This document shows positions 56,066-64,000 of a DNA stretch of 64,000 nucleotides, one piece after another. The DNA comes from Flavobacterium sp. AG291 (lineage in GTDB: Bacteria; Bacteroidota; Bacteroidia; Flavobacteriales; Flavobacteriaceae). Under the pieces are notes generated by a model. It made no database searches. It saw nothing but the letters and a program-made list of their open reading frames with translations, and was not told where the DNA came from. Position numbers and translations under genes: made by a program. Every line of letters begins with the position of its first letter. The first letter of the stretch is position 1. The DNA lies in assembly GCF_003350375.1 (NCBI RefSeq), contig NZ_QQAR01000017.1:1-64000 (forward strand), given 5' to 3'.

Positions 56066-58513
56066 CTAATATGGGTCTACATTTATGGTTACTCTTACAG
56101 GTCTGTACTGTGGCACGGCTTCAAAGCTGGAAAGTGTTCTTTCAATATTCTTTTTTGTATTACCCAACGGCATACCTCCGGGAATCTTTATCATTATGGT
56201 GCGGATGTATTCATTCCTTATCCTGTTTATGCCGGGTTCTTCGGGGCCCAGTACCGGAACACCAATATTCTGATTAAGCACATTATAGAGCCATAATGCA
56301 CTGTCTTTTAATTTCTCGTAATCCTTATGACGTAAAGTGATTCTTATAAGTCTGTAAAATGGAGGGTATTTAAAGTTGTGTCTTTCATATACCTGTTCTT
56401 TGTACATGGCGGTATAGTCATTGGTGGTAACCTGCTGAATGATATTGTGCAAAGGGTTGTACGTCTGGATGTAAACTTTTCCTCTGACGTCTTTTCGTCC
56501 TGCGCGTCCTGCTACCTGTACCATCATCTGATAAGCGCGTTCGAAAGCACGGAAATCCGGTTGATATAACATATTATCGGCATTCATGATACCGACCATG
56601 CCTACGTTATCAAAATGCAGTCCTTTGGCAAGCATCTGCGTACCAACCAAAATATCTATCTCACGGTTTTTAAAAGAGTCTATTATTTTTTCATACCCAT
56701 GCTTGCCACGTGTAGTGTCCTGATCCATTCGCCACGAATTCTTATTCGGGAAAAGTGACTTCAGTTCCATTTCAATTTGTTCTGTTCCGAAGCCTTTGGT
56801 GTTAAGGTCGGTGGAATGGCATTTATGGCAATTGGTGGGATTGGCGATATTGTACCCACAGTAATGGCATCGGAGGGCATTCTTGTACTTATAGTAAGTA
56901 AGGCTTACATCGCATTGTGGACATTGCGGAACGTGGCCACATGTCATACATTCTACCCAGGGAGAAAAACCCCTGCGGTTTTGGAATAGTATAACCTGCT
57001 TTCCATTATATAGGGTTTCGGCAATCGCATCGATCATCTCATCACTGAAATGCCCAGTCATGCGTTTGCGTTTGTATTTGTCTTTAAGATCTATTAATAT
57101 AATTTCAGGAGGCATTACGTTTCCGAAACGCTCCCTTATTTCAACATAGCTATACTTGCCATGCGAAGCATTGTAATAGGTTTCTATACCCGGAGTTGCC
57201 GAGCCAAGCAATACTTTTGCCTGATGGGCGTTGGCTAAAACTACTGCCGCATCGCGGGCATGATATCGTGGAGCAGGGTCAACTTGTTTAAATGTTTGTT
57301 CGTGCTCCTCATCAATAATGATAAGTCCTAAATCTGAGAAAGGCAGGAATAAAGCTGATCGCGCTCCGATTACAACCTTTGCCTTTTCCGATCCTGATAA
57401 TACCTGTTGCCAGGTTTCCACACGTTCGTTGTTGGTGTATTTAGAATGGAAAACGGATACCTCATTGCCAAAATAAGCGGTTAACCTTACGACTAACTGG
57501 GTGGTCAGGGCGATCTCGGGTAACAGGTAAAGTACCTGTTTTCCGGTGGCAATGTATTCTTCTATTAGTTTTATATAGATTTCTGTCTTACCGCTAGAGG
57601 TAACTCCGTGTAATAGTGTGACATCCTTTTGTATAAAACTCGTTTTTATTTCTTCAAAAGCCTGCTGTTGTTTCGGGCTTAGAGCAAAGCCTGCTTCGTC
57701 TGAACCTTCAAATTGAACGCGGTCTTCTTCGAGGTGATATTCTACAAAAATGCCTTTGTCAATCAGGGACTTTATAACTGCTGCAGTTGTACCTGCTTCG
57801 GTAAGCATTTTAACTGAGATTGCTTTCTTCTCTGTAGCCTGTAGCTGAAAGAACTGCATAACGGCCTCACGTTGTTTTTGGGCACGTGAGAGTAACTCCA
57901 TGAGTTCGCTTAGCTGCTCCTGTTGCATGAACTCTTCCTGCAAACGGATGTAGCGAATAGTCTTTGGCTTGTATTTTTCGTTGATCTCTTCCTGAAGCGA
58001 TACTGCATTTTTTGCAATCATCCTGTTAAGGACCGGTAATACCGTTTTTTTATTGAGTATCGAAACCACCTCCTGCACTTTTAATGCCGATTGCTTTTGC
58101 AATGCTTCGTAAATAAGGTATTCGTCATCTGATAGCTCTTCATCCTGAACATTGAAGTCAGGGCGTGAAGAGATGATGGTTTCGCTTTCCAGAAGGAAGC
58201 TGCTGGGCATGGCACTTTTGTACACTTCACCAATACTGCACATGTAGTAAGAAGCGATCCATTGCCAGTGGTCAATCTGTTTTTGGGTAACCAAAGGGTA
58301 GTCGTCCAGTATTTGATGGATGTCTTTTGCTTCATAAAGTTGTGGAGGAGTCTGGTGTTTGGTAAGTACCAGTGCTGTGTATATTTTGTTTCTTCCGAAA
58401 GGAACTGCTACACGCATACCAGTCTGTAAAAAGGCATATTCAGCCTCATTAACGGAGTAGGTAAAAGATTTGGCAAGCGCCAGTGGCAGTACAACTTCTA
58501 TGAAAAAAGGCAT
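56066..58513 (-). CDS. priA: Primosomal replication helicase PriA
   Basis: An 815-residue helicase that restarts stalled replication forks. The ATG at 58513 is chosen because the promoter sits just upstream and the protein then opens with FIEVVLPLALAKSFTYSV, as in the family. The helicase has Walker A HGVTSSGKTE, DEEH box IIIDEEHEQTFK, and between the RecA lobes a zinc-binding insert with CMTCGHVPQCPQC and CHYCGYN...CHKC. LGTQMLAKGLHFD and the QVAGRAGR motif close the second lobe. Confidence 0.95.
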   Translation of the reverse strand: MPFFIEVVLPLALAKSFTYSVNEAEYAFLQTGMRVAVPFGRNKIYTALVLTKHQTPPQLYEAKDIHQILDDYPLVTQKQIDHWQWIASYYMCSIGEVYKSAMPSSFLLESETIISSRPDFNVQDEELSDDEYLIYEALQKQSALKVQEVVSILNKKTVLPVLNRMIAKNAVSLQEEINEKYKPKTIRYIRLQEEFMQQEQLSELMELLSRAQKQREAVMQFFQLQATEKKAISVKMLTEAGTTAAVIKSLIDKGIFVEYHLEEDRVQFEGSDEAGFALSPKQQQAFEEIKTSFIQKDVTLLHGVTSSGKTEIYIKLIEEYIATGKQVLYLLPEIALTTQLVVRLTAYFGNEVSVFHSKYTNNERVETWQQVLSGSEKAKVVIGARSALFLPFSDLGLIIIDEEHEQTFKQVDPAPRYHARDAAVVLANAHQAKVLLGSATPGIETYYNASHGKYSYVEIRERFGNVMPPEIILIDLKDKYKRKRMTGHFSDEMIDAIAETLYNGKQVILFQNRRGFSPWVECMTCGHVPQCPQCDVSLTYYKYKNALRCHYCGYNIANPTNCHKCHSTDLNTKGFGTEQIEMELKSLFPNKNSWRMDQDTTRGKHGYEKIIDSFKNREIDILVGTQMLAKGLHFDNVGMVGIMNADNMLYQPDFRAFERAYQMMVQVAGRAGRKDVRGKVYIQTYNPLHNIIQQVTTNDYTAMYKEQVYERHNFKYPPFYRLIRITLRHKDYEKLKDSALWLYNVLNQNIGVPVLGPEEPGINRIRNEYIRTIMIKIPGGMPLGNTKKNIERTLSSFEAVPQYRPVRVTINVDPY

Positions 58514-58530
58514 ATACAGGATTTGAACTA

Positions 58531-58569
58531 CAAATATAAGATAAAGCCCCCTAACCCCCAAAGGGGGAA
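58531..58569 (-). promoter_or_regulatory. priA promoter within an AGCCCCCTAACCCCC repeat
   Basis: On the minus strand TTTG (58559-58562), 20 bases, then TATATTTG (58531-58538). The TTTG and most of the spacer lie in the plus-strand sequence AGCCCCCTAACCCCCAAAGG (58545 on), with a perfect C5-AAA-G5 hairpin at 58555-58567. This repeat is of a type common in Bacteroidota intergenic regions. The same layout occurs before DUF1599 at 47435-47470. Confidence 0.65.
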
Positions 58570-58586
58570 TTTTTTGAATCTGATCG

Positions 58587-58613
58587 AAAAAAAACACCTC
58601 CGTCAGGAAGTGT
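58587..58613 (-). terminator. Terminator after DUF2147
   Basis: Read leftward, AAACACTTCC / GGAGGTGTTT (one G:T pair) with a 4-base loop is followed by eight T. Confidence 0.85.
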
Positions 58614-58679
58614 TTATATTTTTAAAGTACTAACAGCAACAGTAGAAACTGTCAACTGAATACTGTGACTGCTAACTTT

Positions 58680-59108
58680 TTATTTAACTCTGTGCCACGT
58701 TTGAGAACGACCAAGCAGGGAAATACCCATATAGCCGCGTACGCTAAGTTTATCTTTACCGTCCAGTTTTATGGTACAGCTGTATAGTTTACCTTTGTTA
58801 GGGTCAAGGATATCACCATCGGTGTATTCGTCACCATCTTTGGTAAGTCCTTTGATTATTATAAGGTTAAGAATTGGCTTTCCTTTATCGGAGCCTGAAC
58901 ATTTATCGCATTTAGCGTCTTTTTTGGCAGGATTAAGGATCTCAACTACTTTACCGTAGATTTTCCCGTTCTGCTCGTAAATCTCTACAATAGATTTTTC
59001 TTTTCCGGTTTCGTCGTCAATGGTCTTCCATCGGCCTGTAACCTGCGCACTAACAGACATAATGCCTGCTACAACAACGAATAAGAATGTAAAAATTGCT
59101 CGTTTCAT
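58680..59108 (-). CDS. DUF2147 exported protein
   Basis: A 142-residue protein with a signal peptide (about 1-21, SVSAQ). The DUF2147 core shows GRWKTIDDETG, SIVEIYEQNGKIYGKVVE, a paired-Cys CDKCSG, DGDILDPNKGKLYSC and LSVRGYMGISLLGRSQTW. Function is unknown. It lies 21 bases after the yihY-type gene on the same strand. Confidence 0.88.
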   Translation of the reverse strand: MKRAIFTFLFVVVAGIMSVSAQVTGRWKTIDDETGKEKSIVEIYEQNGKIYGKVVEILNPAKKDAKCDKCSGSDKGKPILNLIIIKGLTKDGDEYTDGDILDPNKGKLYSCTIKLDGKDKLSVRGYMGISLLGRSQTWHRVK

Positions 59109-59129
59109 AAAAATGCTTTTTAGTTTTTG

Positions 59130-60056
59130 TTAAATATATAAATTTTTTCGTTTTAATTTATGAATAAGCGCGTTTAATTCGAAGCCTAACAACAGAATAA
59201 AACAGTTTATCCATATGTAAAGCATTAATACAAGGAGCGTGCCAATAGATCCGTAAAGCTGGTTGTATTTGGCAAAACGTAAAACGTAAATTCCAAATCC
59301 ATAGGAAGTTAAACCGAATAATACCGTACTTAATACCGACCCATAGCTAAAGAAAGCAGCGGTTCGGGTTTCCTTTGCGGCATATTTGAAAAGGAGAGAA
59401 GTTATGGTAAGCACCATTAATATAAGTATGGCATAACGGCCAAATTTCAGCAGGTAAACGTCGTCACTTAAAAAGCCCCTGGATATTAAACTATGAATAA
59501 CAACCTCTATGGTTACAATAGATGCTACAGTAACTATTAGCAGTATAGCAAAGAAAAGGGACAGCCCTATAGCGACAGCATACTGTCGGAAGTAAGTTCG
59601 TTTTATGGTAATATGAAGGCTGCTCTGAAAGCCGCTCAATATGGCATTCATACCGTTGCTCATAAGGAGGATGGCAAAAAGGATACCGAAGGATAACAAT
59701 CCGCTCTGACTGTTACTAAGGATATCTTTAAGGATGCCTTCAATCGCGCCATAGGTATTGGGTGGAACATTGTCGGCTACAAATTCCATGAAATCAGCCT
59801 CAAAACCTTCAAGAGGAATGTATGGAATAAGATTCAGCAGGAAAAGCGCAAACGGAAACAGTGACATGAAAAAGCTGAAAGCAATTGCTCCGGCACGATA
59901 AGAGATATCTCCCTTTATGATGCCGGTTATGTACAGCTCCAGAAGATGGTAAAGGGTAAGCCCTTCGCCAAACGGTATTTTGATGCTTTTGCCGAAACGT
60001 ACAATATGCTTAACAACGGGAATCCGCTCGAGTTTATGTTCCAGTTCTATTGACAT
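59130..60056 (-). CDS. YihY/virulence factor BrkB family membrane protein
   Basis: A 308-residue inner-membrane protein with about six helices. The motifs GDISYRAGAIAFSFFMSLFP, GLLSFGILFAILLMSNG and YGSIGTLLVLMLYIWINCF are those of the YihY/BrkB (formerly ribonuclease BN-like) family. The function is not settled. It shares one base with nadC (TAATG), so the pair is translationally coupled; DUF2147 follows. Confidence 0.9.
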   Translation of the reverse strand: MSIELEHKLERIPVVKHIVRFGKSIKIPFGEGLTLYHLLELYITGIIKGDISYRAGAIAFSFFMSLFPFALFLLNLIPYIPLEGFEADFMEFVADNVPPNTYGAIEGILKDILSNSQSGLLSFGILFAILLMSNGMNAILSGFQSSLHITIKRTYFRQYAVAIGLSLFFAILLIVTVASIVTIEVVIHSLISRGFLSDDVYLLKFGRYAILILMVLTITSLLFKYAAKETRTAAFFSYGSVLSTVLFGLTSYGFGIYVLRFAKYNQLYGSIGTLLVLMLYIWINCFILLLGFELNALIHKLKRKNLYI

Positions 60057-60913
60057 TAAAATGCTTTTAGGCTAAGGTCCATATTGTAGATAGAATGCGT
60101 CAGCGCGCCCGAAGAGATGTAATCAACACCACACTCGGCATAGTGGCGCATTGTCTGCTCGTTAATACCTCCCGATGATTCCGTCTGGCAGTAATCGCCA
60201 ATCAGGGCAACAGCTTCACGGGTTTGATCGTAATCAAAATTATCAAGCAATATGCGATATACGCCAGGATTCGAAATGATCTCGCGCACTTCCTCCAGGT
60301 CGCGTGCCTCAACTATGATCTTCAAATCAAGGTTATTGGCTTTAAGGTATTCCTGTGTTTTTTGGATGGCAGGAGTAATGCCGCCGGCAAAGTCAATGTG
60401 GTTGTCTTTAAGCATTACCATGTCGTAAAGCGCAAAACGGTGGTTTTCGCCACCACCTATTTTTACGGCCCATTTCTCGATCGCACGGATGCCCGGAGTA
60501 GTCTTACGGGTATCAAGCACTTTAGTGCCTGTGCCTTCCAACAGTTTTACATAGCTGGCAGTTTTGGTAGCAATAGCACTCATACGCTGCATGGCGTTAA
60601 GTACCAGCCTTTCGGCTTTAAGTATGCTTTGCGACGACCCCGAAACGTGAAACGCCACGTCGCCGTGGGTTACCGGAGTTCCGTCGTGTATAAAAACTTC
60701 TATTTGTAATTGTGGATCTACATAGTTAAAAACCTGTTGGGCAAAAGTTACCCCGGCAAGGATACCGTTATCTTTAACCAGCAGTTTTGCTCTTCCTGTA
60801 GCCGAAGCCGGTATACAGGCCAGCGAACTGTAATCACCGGGACCTACGTCTTCACGGATGGCATTGGCGATAATAAGCTGTAATTCGTGCTGAAATTGGG
60901 TTTCAGAAATCAT
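60056..60913 (-). CDS. nadC: Nicotinate-nucleotide pyrophosphorylase (carboxylating)
   Basis: A 285-residue quinolinate phosphoribosyltransferase, forming nicotinate mononucleotide from quinolinate and PRPP in NAD synthesis. Motifs: REDVGPGDYSS, AKLLVKDNGILAGV, LNAMQRMSAIATKTA, LDTRKTTPGIRAIEKWAV, GGGENHRFALYDMVMLKDNH and SSGGINEQT. Length is typical. nadA and nadB are not in the window. Confidence 0.96.
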   Translation of the reverse strand: MISETQFQHELQLIIANAIREDVGPGDYSSLACIPASATGRAKLLVKDNGILAGVTFAQQVFNYVDPQLQIEVFIHDGTPVTHGDVAFHVSGSSQSILKAERLVLNAMQRMSAIATKTASYVKLLEGTGTKVLDTRKTTPGIRAIEKWAVKIGGGENHRFALYDMVMLKDNHIDFAGGITPAIQKTQEYLKANNLDLKIIVEARDLEEVREIISNPGVYRILLDNFDYDQTREAVALIGDYCQTESSGGINEQTMRHYAECGVDYISSGALTHSIYNMDLSLKAF

Positions 60914-61058
60914 TGTAATTATTTAGTAGGGCTAAAATAAGGTTTTTTTTGGAAATGGGGTTTTATTTAACGGTGAGGTTTTAGATTAATAATATACCTA
61001 TTAATGGGGATGTTTTCGTGTTAAAGTTTTGGTTATGTTCGTTAAATAATATTACTAA

Positions 61059-61973
61059 ATGTTTGCAATATCTCCTACCGATAAAGATTGGTATAATTAC
61101 TTAAAACAAAATCAATTCAATTCATATATTAACTTTTGGACACCAACTCCTTGGAATATTTCTCGTCTCAAAGAAGGTAATAGGTTGTATTTTATGCTAA
61201 AATCACCCATAAGAAAAATTGGTGGTTTTGGTGAATTTGTTGAGTATAAAAATATGACAGCGGAAGCAGCATGGAATGAATTTGGTTATAGAAATGGTAG
61301 AGAATCTAAAGCTGATTTTTTAAATGGAATACAAAAGTATATTGATAAGAATAGTGATAAGTATGGTAAAAGATTGCTTAATTCATTTTCATATCAAATT
61401 GGCTGTATAGTTTTAAAAAATTGTCAATTTTGGGATGAGGAATATTATAAATTACCAGCTGAATATAACATTGAATTTGCAAATCAAGTTGTAACTATTA
61501 AATATTATGAAGAATATGATTCTTTTCTTCAGTCTGATTTTGAGAATGATAGTTTTGATTTAGTGCAAGAGCCACGTGAAAGGAAAAAGCAATTAACTAA
61601 TATCAGAAATGGGCAAGGGGCTTTTAAAGGGAAAATTTTAAAGGCATATAGAAATGCTTGCTGTGTGACCGGTGAAACCATTCCGGAACTTTTGGAAGCG
61701 GCACATATTCAGCAATATAAAAGTAAAACATCTAATCATGTACAGAACGGTTTACTTTTAAGGGTTGATATACACAGGCTTTTTGATAATAATTTGATTT
61801 TTATTGATGGTGATTATGTTATTCATGTTAGTGATTTGGTTGGAAATGAATATTATAAAAGGTTTGATGGTAAGAAAATAACTCTCCCAGATATTGAATC
61901 AGAATATCCATCTACTGAAGCTTTAGAATTAAAAAGAGAAGAATTTAGAAAAGAATATGGAAATAGTAAGTAA
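61059..61973 (+). CDS. EVE/PUA-like plus HNH endonuclease, probably modification-dependent
   Basis: A 304-residue protein. The N-terminal half is an EVE/PUA-like domain (about 1-155): FWTPTPWNISRLKEGNRLYF, LKSPIRKIGGFGEF and IGCIVLKNCQFW. These EVE domains read modified bases. The C-terminal part is an HNH nuclease: GAFKGKILKAYRNACCVTG, LLEAAHIQQY with His216, QNGLLLRVDIHRLFD with Asn230 and His239. The family includes enzymes that cut DNA with 5-methylcytosine-type bases, a Type IV-like restriction function. The gene is very AT-rich and overlaps the next gene by 17 bases. Confidence 0.82.
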   Translation: MFAISPTDKDWYNYLKQNQFNSYINFWTPTPWNISRLKEGNRLYFMLKSPIRKIGGFGEFVEYKNMTAEAAWNEFGYRNGRESKADFLNGIQKYIDKNSDKYGKRLLNSFSYQIGCIVLKNCQFWDEEYYKLPAEYNIEFANQVVTIKYYEEYDSFLQSDFENDSFDLVQEPRERKKQLTNIRNGQGAFKGKILKAYRNACCVTGETIPELLEAAHIQQYKSKTSNHVQNGLLLRVDIHRLFDNNLIFIDGDYVIHVSDLVGNEYYKRFDGKKITLPDIESEYPSTEALELKREEFRKEYGNSK

Positions 61974-62688
61974 AAAGGAAGTTTTAAAACTAGTTAATGT
62001 GATAATCATTGCCACATTAATTGGCATTGCTGTGCCTGTAATACTGTATATAATAAATTTTGGTGATGAAAAAATTTCTAAATCATCAGCTGATTGGGGT
62101 ACTTTTGGTGACTTTATAGGTGGTGTTATGGGGACTATTTTAAATTTGATAACTGCTTTTTTATCATTGATAAGTGTTTATATAACCTTAAAAATTGCAA
62201 TTAGGATACATGAAAATGAAATTAAATATAATCAAGATAATATAATTCGTGAACAAGAAAGATTTGAAAAAGAAATAGAATTAACACATGCTCAAAGTAA
62301 ACCTTATCCTTATATAGATGTAATTACGTTTATATCCAAAACTGAAATATCAATTGCTAATTATGGAACAGGTCCTTTAATAATAAAAGAATTTAAAGTT
62401 ATTTACAAAAATAATGATGAATTTTTACACTTGTTTGCTTTGTTATTTAACAAAGCGAACGACTGTATTAATAATCTAGAAGTGTTTTATGATGATACTG
62501 AGACACATGTAATTTCGCCCGGTAAGTCCAAACAGTTAATATTATTAGAAAGAGGAGACAATGTTGATAATTTAAAAAATGAAGGATATCAAAAAATATG
62601 TAAAGAGATTCTAATGGATTCCAAAATATTTATTGTTTATGAAGATATTTTTGGAAATCAAAATTCAGGCTTATTTAATATAGTATAA
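61957..62688 (+). CDS. Two-helix membrane protein, putative abortive-infection-like partner
   Basis: A 243-residue protein with membrane helices at about 13-33 and 56-80, joined by a loop containing SADWGTFGDFIGG, and followed by a coiled-coil stretch (about 83-112) and a beta-rich cytosolic or periplasmic domain of about 130 residues. The WGTFGDFIGG + helix arrangement resembles the putative phage abortive infection protein family (putAbiC-like), by pattern only. It overlaps the HNH gene by 17 bases. GC content is about 20% in 62161-62280, against 47% in 60061-60120. Function inferred from context. Confidence 0.6.
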   Translation: MEIVSKKEVLKLVNVIIIATLIGIAVPVILYIINFGDEKISKSSADWGTFGDFIGGVMGTILNLITAFLSLISVYITLKIAIRIHENEIKYNQDNIIREQERFEKEIELTHAQSKPYPYIDVITFISKTEISIANYGTGPLIIKEFKVIYKNNDEFLHLFALLFNKANDCINNLEVFYDDTETHVISPGKSKQLILLERGDNVDNLKNEGYQKICKEILMDSKIFIVYEDIFGNQNSGLFNIV

Positions 62689-62778
62689 TATTTTTCCCAT
62701 ATCTAAAACAAACGTTAAGTATATGTCGGCTTTTAGATTTTTCGCTTCTCCAAATAACAAAACGACTATATTTACCCC

Positions 62779-63246
62779 ATGCAAGATTTACTCAAAGAAG
62801 AAGAATTCCTACAGCCCAAATACAATCCCTGGCGATTGTTTCTTAAGTTTTATGGTATAGCCATTGTGCAGGTGATGTTATTACAGGTGGTAACATCTTT
62901 TTGGCTGACTGATCTTAATGGTATAGTTTTGTTTTTGATTTTTCTGTTGCTGCCATTGCTGATGGCGGTAGTTATGTTTACGTCAGATAGCAATAACTTT
63001 TTTATTGAGCGGAAAGTAAAGATACTGGCTTTAACAGGGTTTGCTTTAAGCTATGCTATATCTAACCTTGTTATAAACATGTTTAAGATTGTATTTTTAC
63101 GGCCATCTTTTTCACCTATTGATCTATATGCGCTATTATGGTCGAGTGTTGTGTATTTTGTAATTGAGCTTTTATTTTCCTTTGGAGTTATTTACATGAC
63201 TTCTGCTTTGGTAAAGCGAAGAAGTAAGGTTATTGTGAAAGAATAA
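62779..63246 (+). CDS. Four-helix membrane protein, unknown
   Basis: A 155-residue inner-membrane protein with four hydrophobic helices (about 25-43, 48-68, 79-101, 117-143). It opens MQDLLKEEEFLQPKYNPWRL; a shorter ORF at 63763 repeats this start. The C terminus is basic. A -7-like TATATTTA precedes the start by about 6 bases. No function is recognised. Confidence 0.6.
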   Translation: MQDLLKEEEFLQPKYNPWRLFLKFYGIAIVQVMLLQVVTSFWLTDLNGIVLFLIFLLLPLLMAVVMFTSDSNNFFIERKVKILALTGFALSYAISNLVINMFKIVFLRPSFSPIDLYALLWSSVVYFVIELLFSFGVIYMTSALVKRRSKVIVKE

Positions 63247-63252
63247 TTCGAC

Positions 63253-63307
63253 TTATTAACAATATTAACAGCTTTATTGTTTATAACTGTCATTAAATTG
63301 TTAATAA
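63253..63307. repeat. 11-bp inverted repeat in the gap before the 117-residue protein
   Basis: TTATTAACAAT (63253-63263) and ATTGTTAATAA (63297-63307) are perfect inverted repeats 33 bases apart. It could be a weak terminator, an operator pair, or chance in AT-rich sequence. Confidence 0.35.
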
Positions 63308-63363
63308 CGGTTGTGTGTTAAGATTTTATTAGTATTTTAGAGCACCATTAAAATCATTACACT

Positions 63364-63717
63364 ATGAGGAACTACTACTTTATTGTATTGCAGCTCCCGG
63401 AAAGTTGTAAGTCGGGATTTGAAGATGTACTGAAGGAAACTGAAAACTTTTTGGCAAAGGCGGCTCAAAGCGTCGCAGAAAAAGAAGCAAAATTGCTAAG
63501 TATGCGCTGCGGCGATACCGGGTCCTGCGAAGACCTTCGCAACCACTTAGAAACCACTACTGATTTTAACACTTATCTGCTGCTCGAGATCCCTCTCGAG
63601 GAATATGAAGTACACGAAGCTATTATTTTTCAGAAAGCAGCCGAGCTTCTTTATACCGGCAGCGAAGCTGAACTTATTGATAAAGACGAAAGGTTTGAAC
63701 TGATTACTGCGGCATAA
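63364..63717 (+). CDS. Small cytosolic protein, unknown
   Basis: A 117-residue soluble protein: MRNYYFIVLQLPESCKSGF, then an alpha-helical middle with a Cys-containing loop (MRCGDTGSCEDLRNH), then LLLEIPLEEYEVHEAI. No signal or membrane helix. The two Cys residues (C x6 C) could bind a metal. No family is recognised. It sits between the four-helix protein and its truncated relative. Confidence 0.55.
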   Translation: MRNYYFIVLQLPESCKSGFEDVLKETENFLAKAAQSVAEKEAKLLSMRCGDTGSCEDLRNHLETTTDFNTYLLLEIPLEEYEVHEAIIFQKAAELLYTGSEAELIDKDERFELITAA

Positions 63718-63750
63718 TATTTTCAAATTTACACTATCGAAGCAAAAAAA

Positions 63751-63758
63751 TATATTTG
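63751..63758 (+). promoter_or_regulatory. -7 promoter element before the truncated paralog
   Basis: TATATTTG fits TAnnTTTG but the ATG follows after only 4 bases, which is short. No TTG is seen at -33. Confidence 0.35.
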
Positions 63759-63762
63759 TTTC

Positions 63763-63897
63763 ATGGAAGATCTATTAAAAGAAGAAGAATTTTTAGCTCA
63801 AAAAGACAATTATAATCCGTGGAAAGGGTTTCTTCTTTTTTATGAGATTACCGTATTGTATTTTATTGATACGTTGGATAAAGCTAAAGAAGCTTAA
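63763..63897 (+). pseudogene. Truncated copy of the N terminus of the four-helix protein
   Basis: A 44-residue ORF, MEDLLKEEEFLAQKDNYNPW at the start and continuing KGFLLFYEITVLYF, matches the opening of the protein at 62779 (MQDLLKEEEFLQPKYNPW) but stops after the first helix region with a charged tail DTLDKAKEA. It looks like a partial duplication whose remaining helices were lost. It might still be a small peptide. It is too short to judge by coding statistics. Confidence 0.5.
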
Positions 63898-64000
63898 ACC
63901 ACAATTGTCTTCCCTTTAGATGATATTTTTCCTTCTTCAAAATAAAAGTCAATTCTGCCAAGGTTAAGTCCGTAGCAGCCTACCTGGTTTACCAATACTT
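63894..64000 (-). CDS. C-terminal fragment of a probable metallophosphatase/5'-nucleotidase
   Basis: A partial minus-strand frame entering from the right edge and ending at a stop at 63894-63896. The last 34 residues, VLVNQVGCYGLNLGRIDFYF then EEGKISSKGKTIVV, match the terminal strands of the calcineurin-like metallophosphatase domain of UshA-type 5'-nucleotidases (pattern V-N-Q-V-G...L-G-R-I-D). The 5' part is outside the window. It converges on the truncated ORF at 63763, with a 3-base overlap at the stop codons. Confidence 0.5.
   Translation of the reverse strand, partial: VLVNQVGCYGLNLGRIDFYFEEGKISSKGKTIVV

Noticed and set aside
58514..58597. Upstream extension of PriA
   Set aside because: It would pass through the predicted promoter and repeat; the family N terminus starts at the downstream ATG.
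60914..64000. Prophage or integrative element
   Set aside because: No integrase, transposase, tRNA-linked direct repeat or phage structural gene is present. The AT-rich island is only two genes.

Overview
The window looks like a chromosomal segment of a member of the Flavobacteriaceae, probably Flavobacterium or a close relative. Four things point there. Promoters have the Bacteroidota form TTG-N19/20-TAnnTTTG and there are few Shine-Dalgarno sites. Type IX secretion (T9SS) is represented by porQ and by proteins with T9SS type A and type B sorting ends. Several genes belong to families typical of Bacteroidota (DUF5723, DUF6252, DUF6495, DUF1599, BT_3928-like). The sequence is AT-rich with short intergenic spaces. 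Family assignments are made by eye from motifs; no search was run.

Layout. 1-163: the 3' end of a 5S rRNA gene, its terminator, and a decayed second copy of the 5S tail. 0.3-4 kb: DNA and protein repair and quality control (endonuclease III, two MsrB, an alpha/beta hydrolase, an M48 lipoprotein peptidase). 4-10 kb: a DUF5723 envelope protein, a UMF1-type MFS transporter and three surface lipoproteins. 10-16 kb: lon, porQ-cmk, a small membrane protein and a nucleoside transporter. 16-24 kb: a large T9SS type B adhesin-like protein, rpsA, two tandem TPR proteins, a fasciclin protein. 24-30 kb: glutamine cyclotransferase, SRP RNA (ffs, absent from any protein-only view), a polysaccharide deacetylase-like protein, an esterase/GH43 pair and an SDR. 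30-36 kb: transaldolase, ClC channel, ACP phosphodiesterase, glmM and an exported peptide deformylase-like protein. 36-43 kb: a nested inverted-repeat element, a YdcF-like protein, a 1310-residue choice-of-anchor I T9SS substrate, a Crp/Fnr regulator and a beta-barrel. 43-49 kb: tpiA-tlpA, an orphan peptide-type permease, a DoxX-thioredoxin fusion, DUF1599, folP, rlmH. 49-56 kb: an MBOAT/SGNH acyl-transfer pair between ligA and rlmH, then DUF6495, the rpsF-rpsR-rplI operon and an orphan LytTR regulator. 56-61 kb: priA, DUF2147, YihY/BrkB and nadC. 61-64 kb: an AT-rich accessory island and small membrane proteins, ending in the 3' end of a probable metallophosphatase.

Most of the window is housekeeping. 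The best candidate for an uncommon system is the overlapping pair at 61059-62688: an EVE/PUA-like plus HNH nuclease of the modification-dependent type, followed with a 17-base overlap by a two-helix membrane protein whose motif resembles putative abortive-infection proteins. Both are strikingly AT-rich compared with nadC next door. Other points of interest are an endonuclease III with His in place of one iron-sulfur Cys, an exported peptide deformylase-like protein, a nested inverted repeat at 36312-36473, and two copies of a GGGGG-rich repeat that each supply the -33 half of a promoter (upstream of priA and DUF1599).
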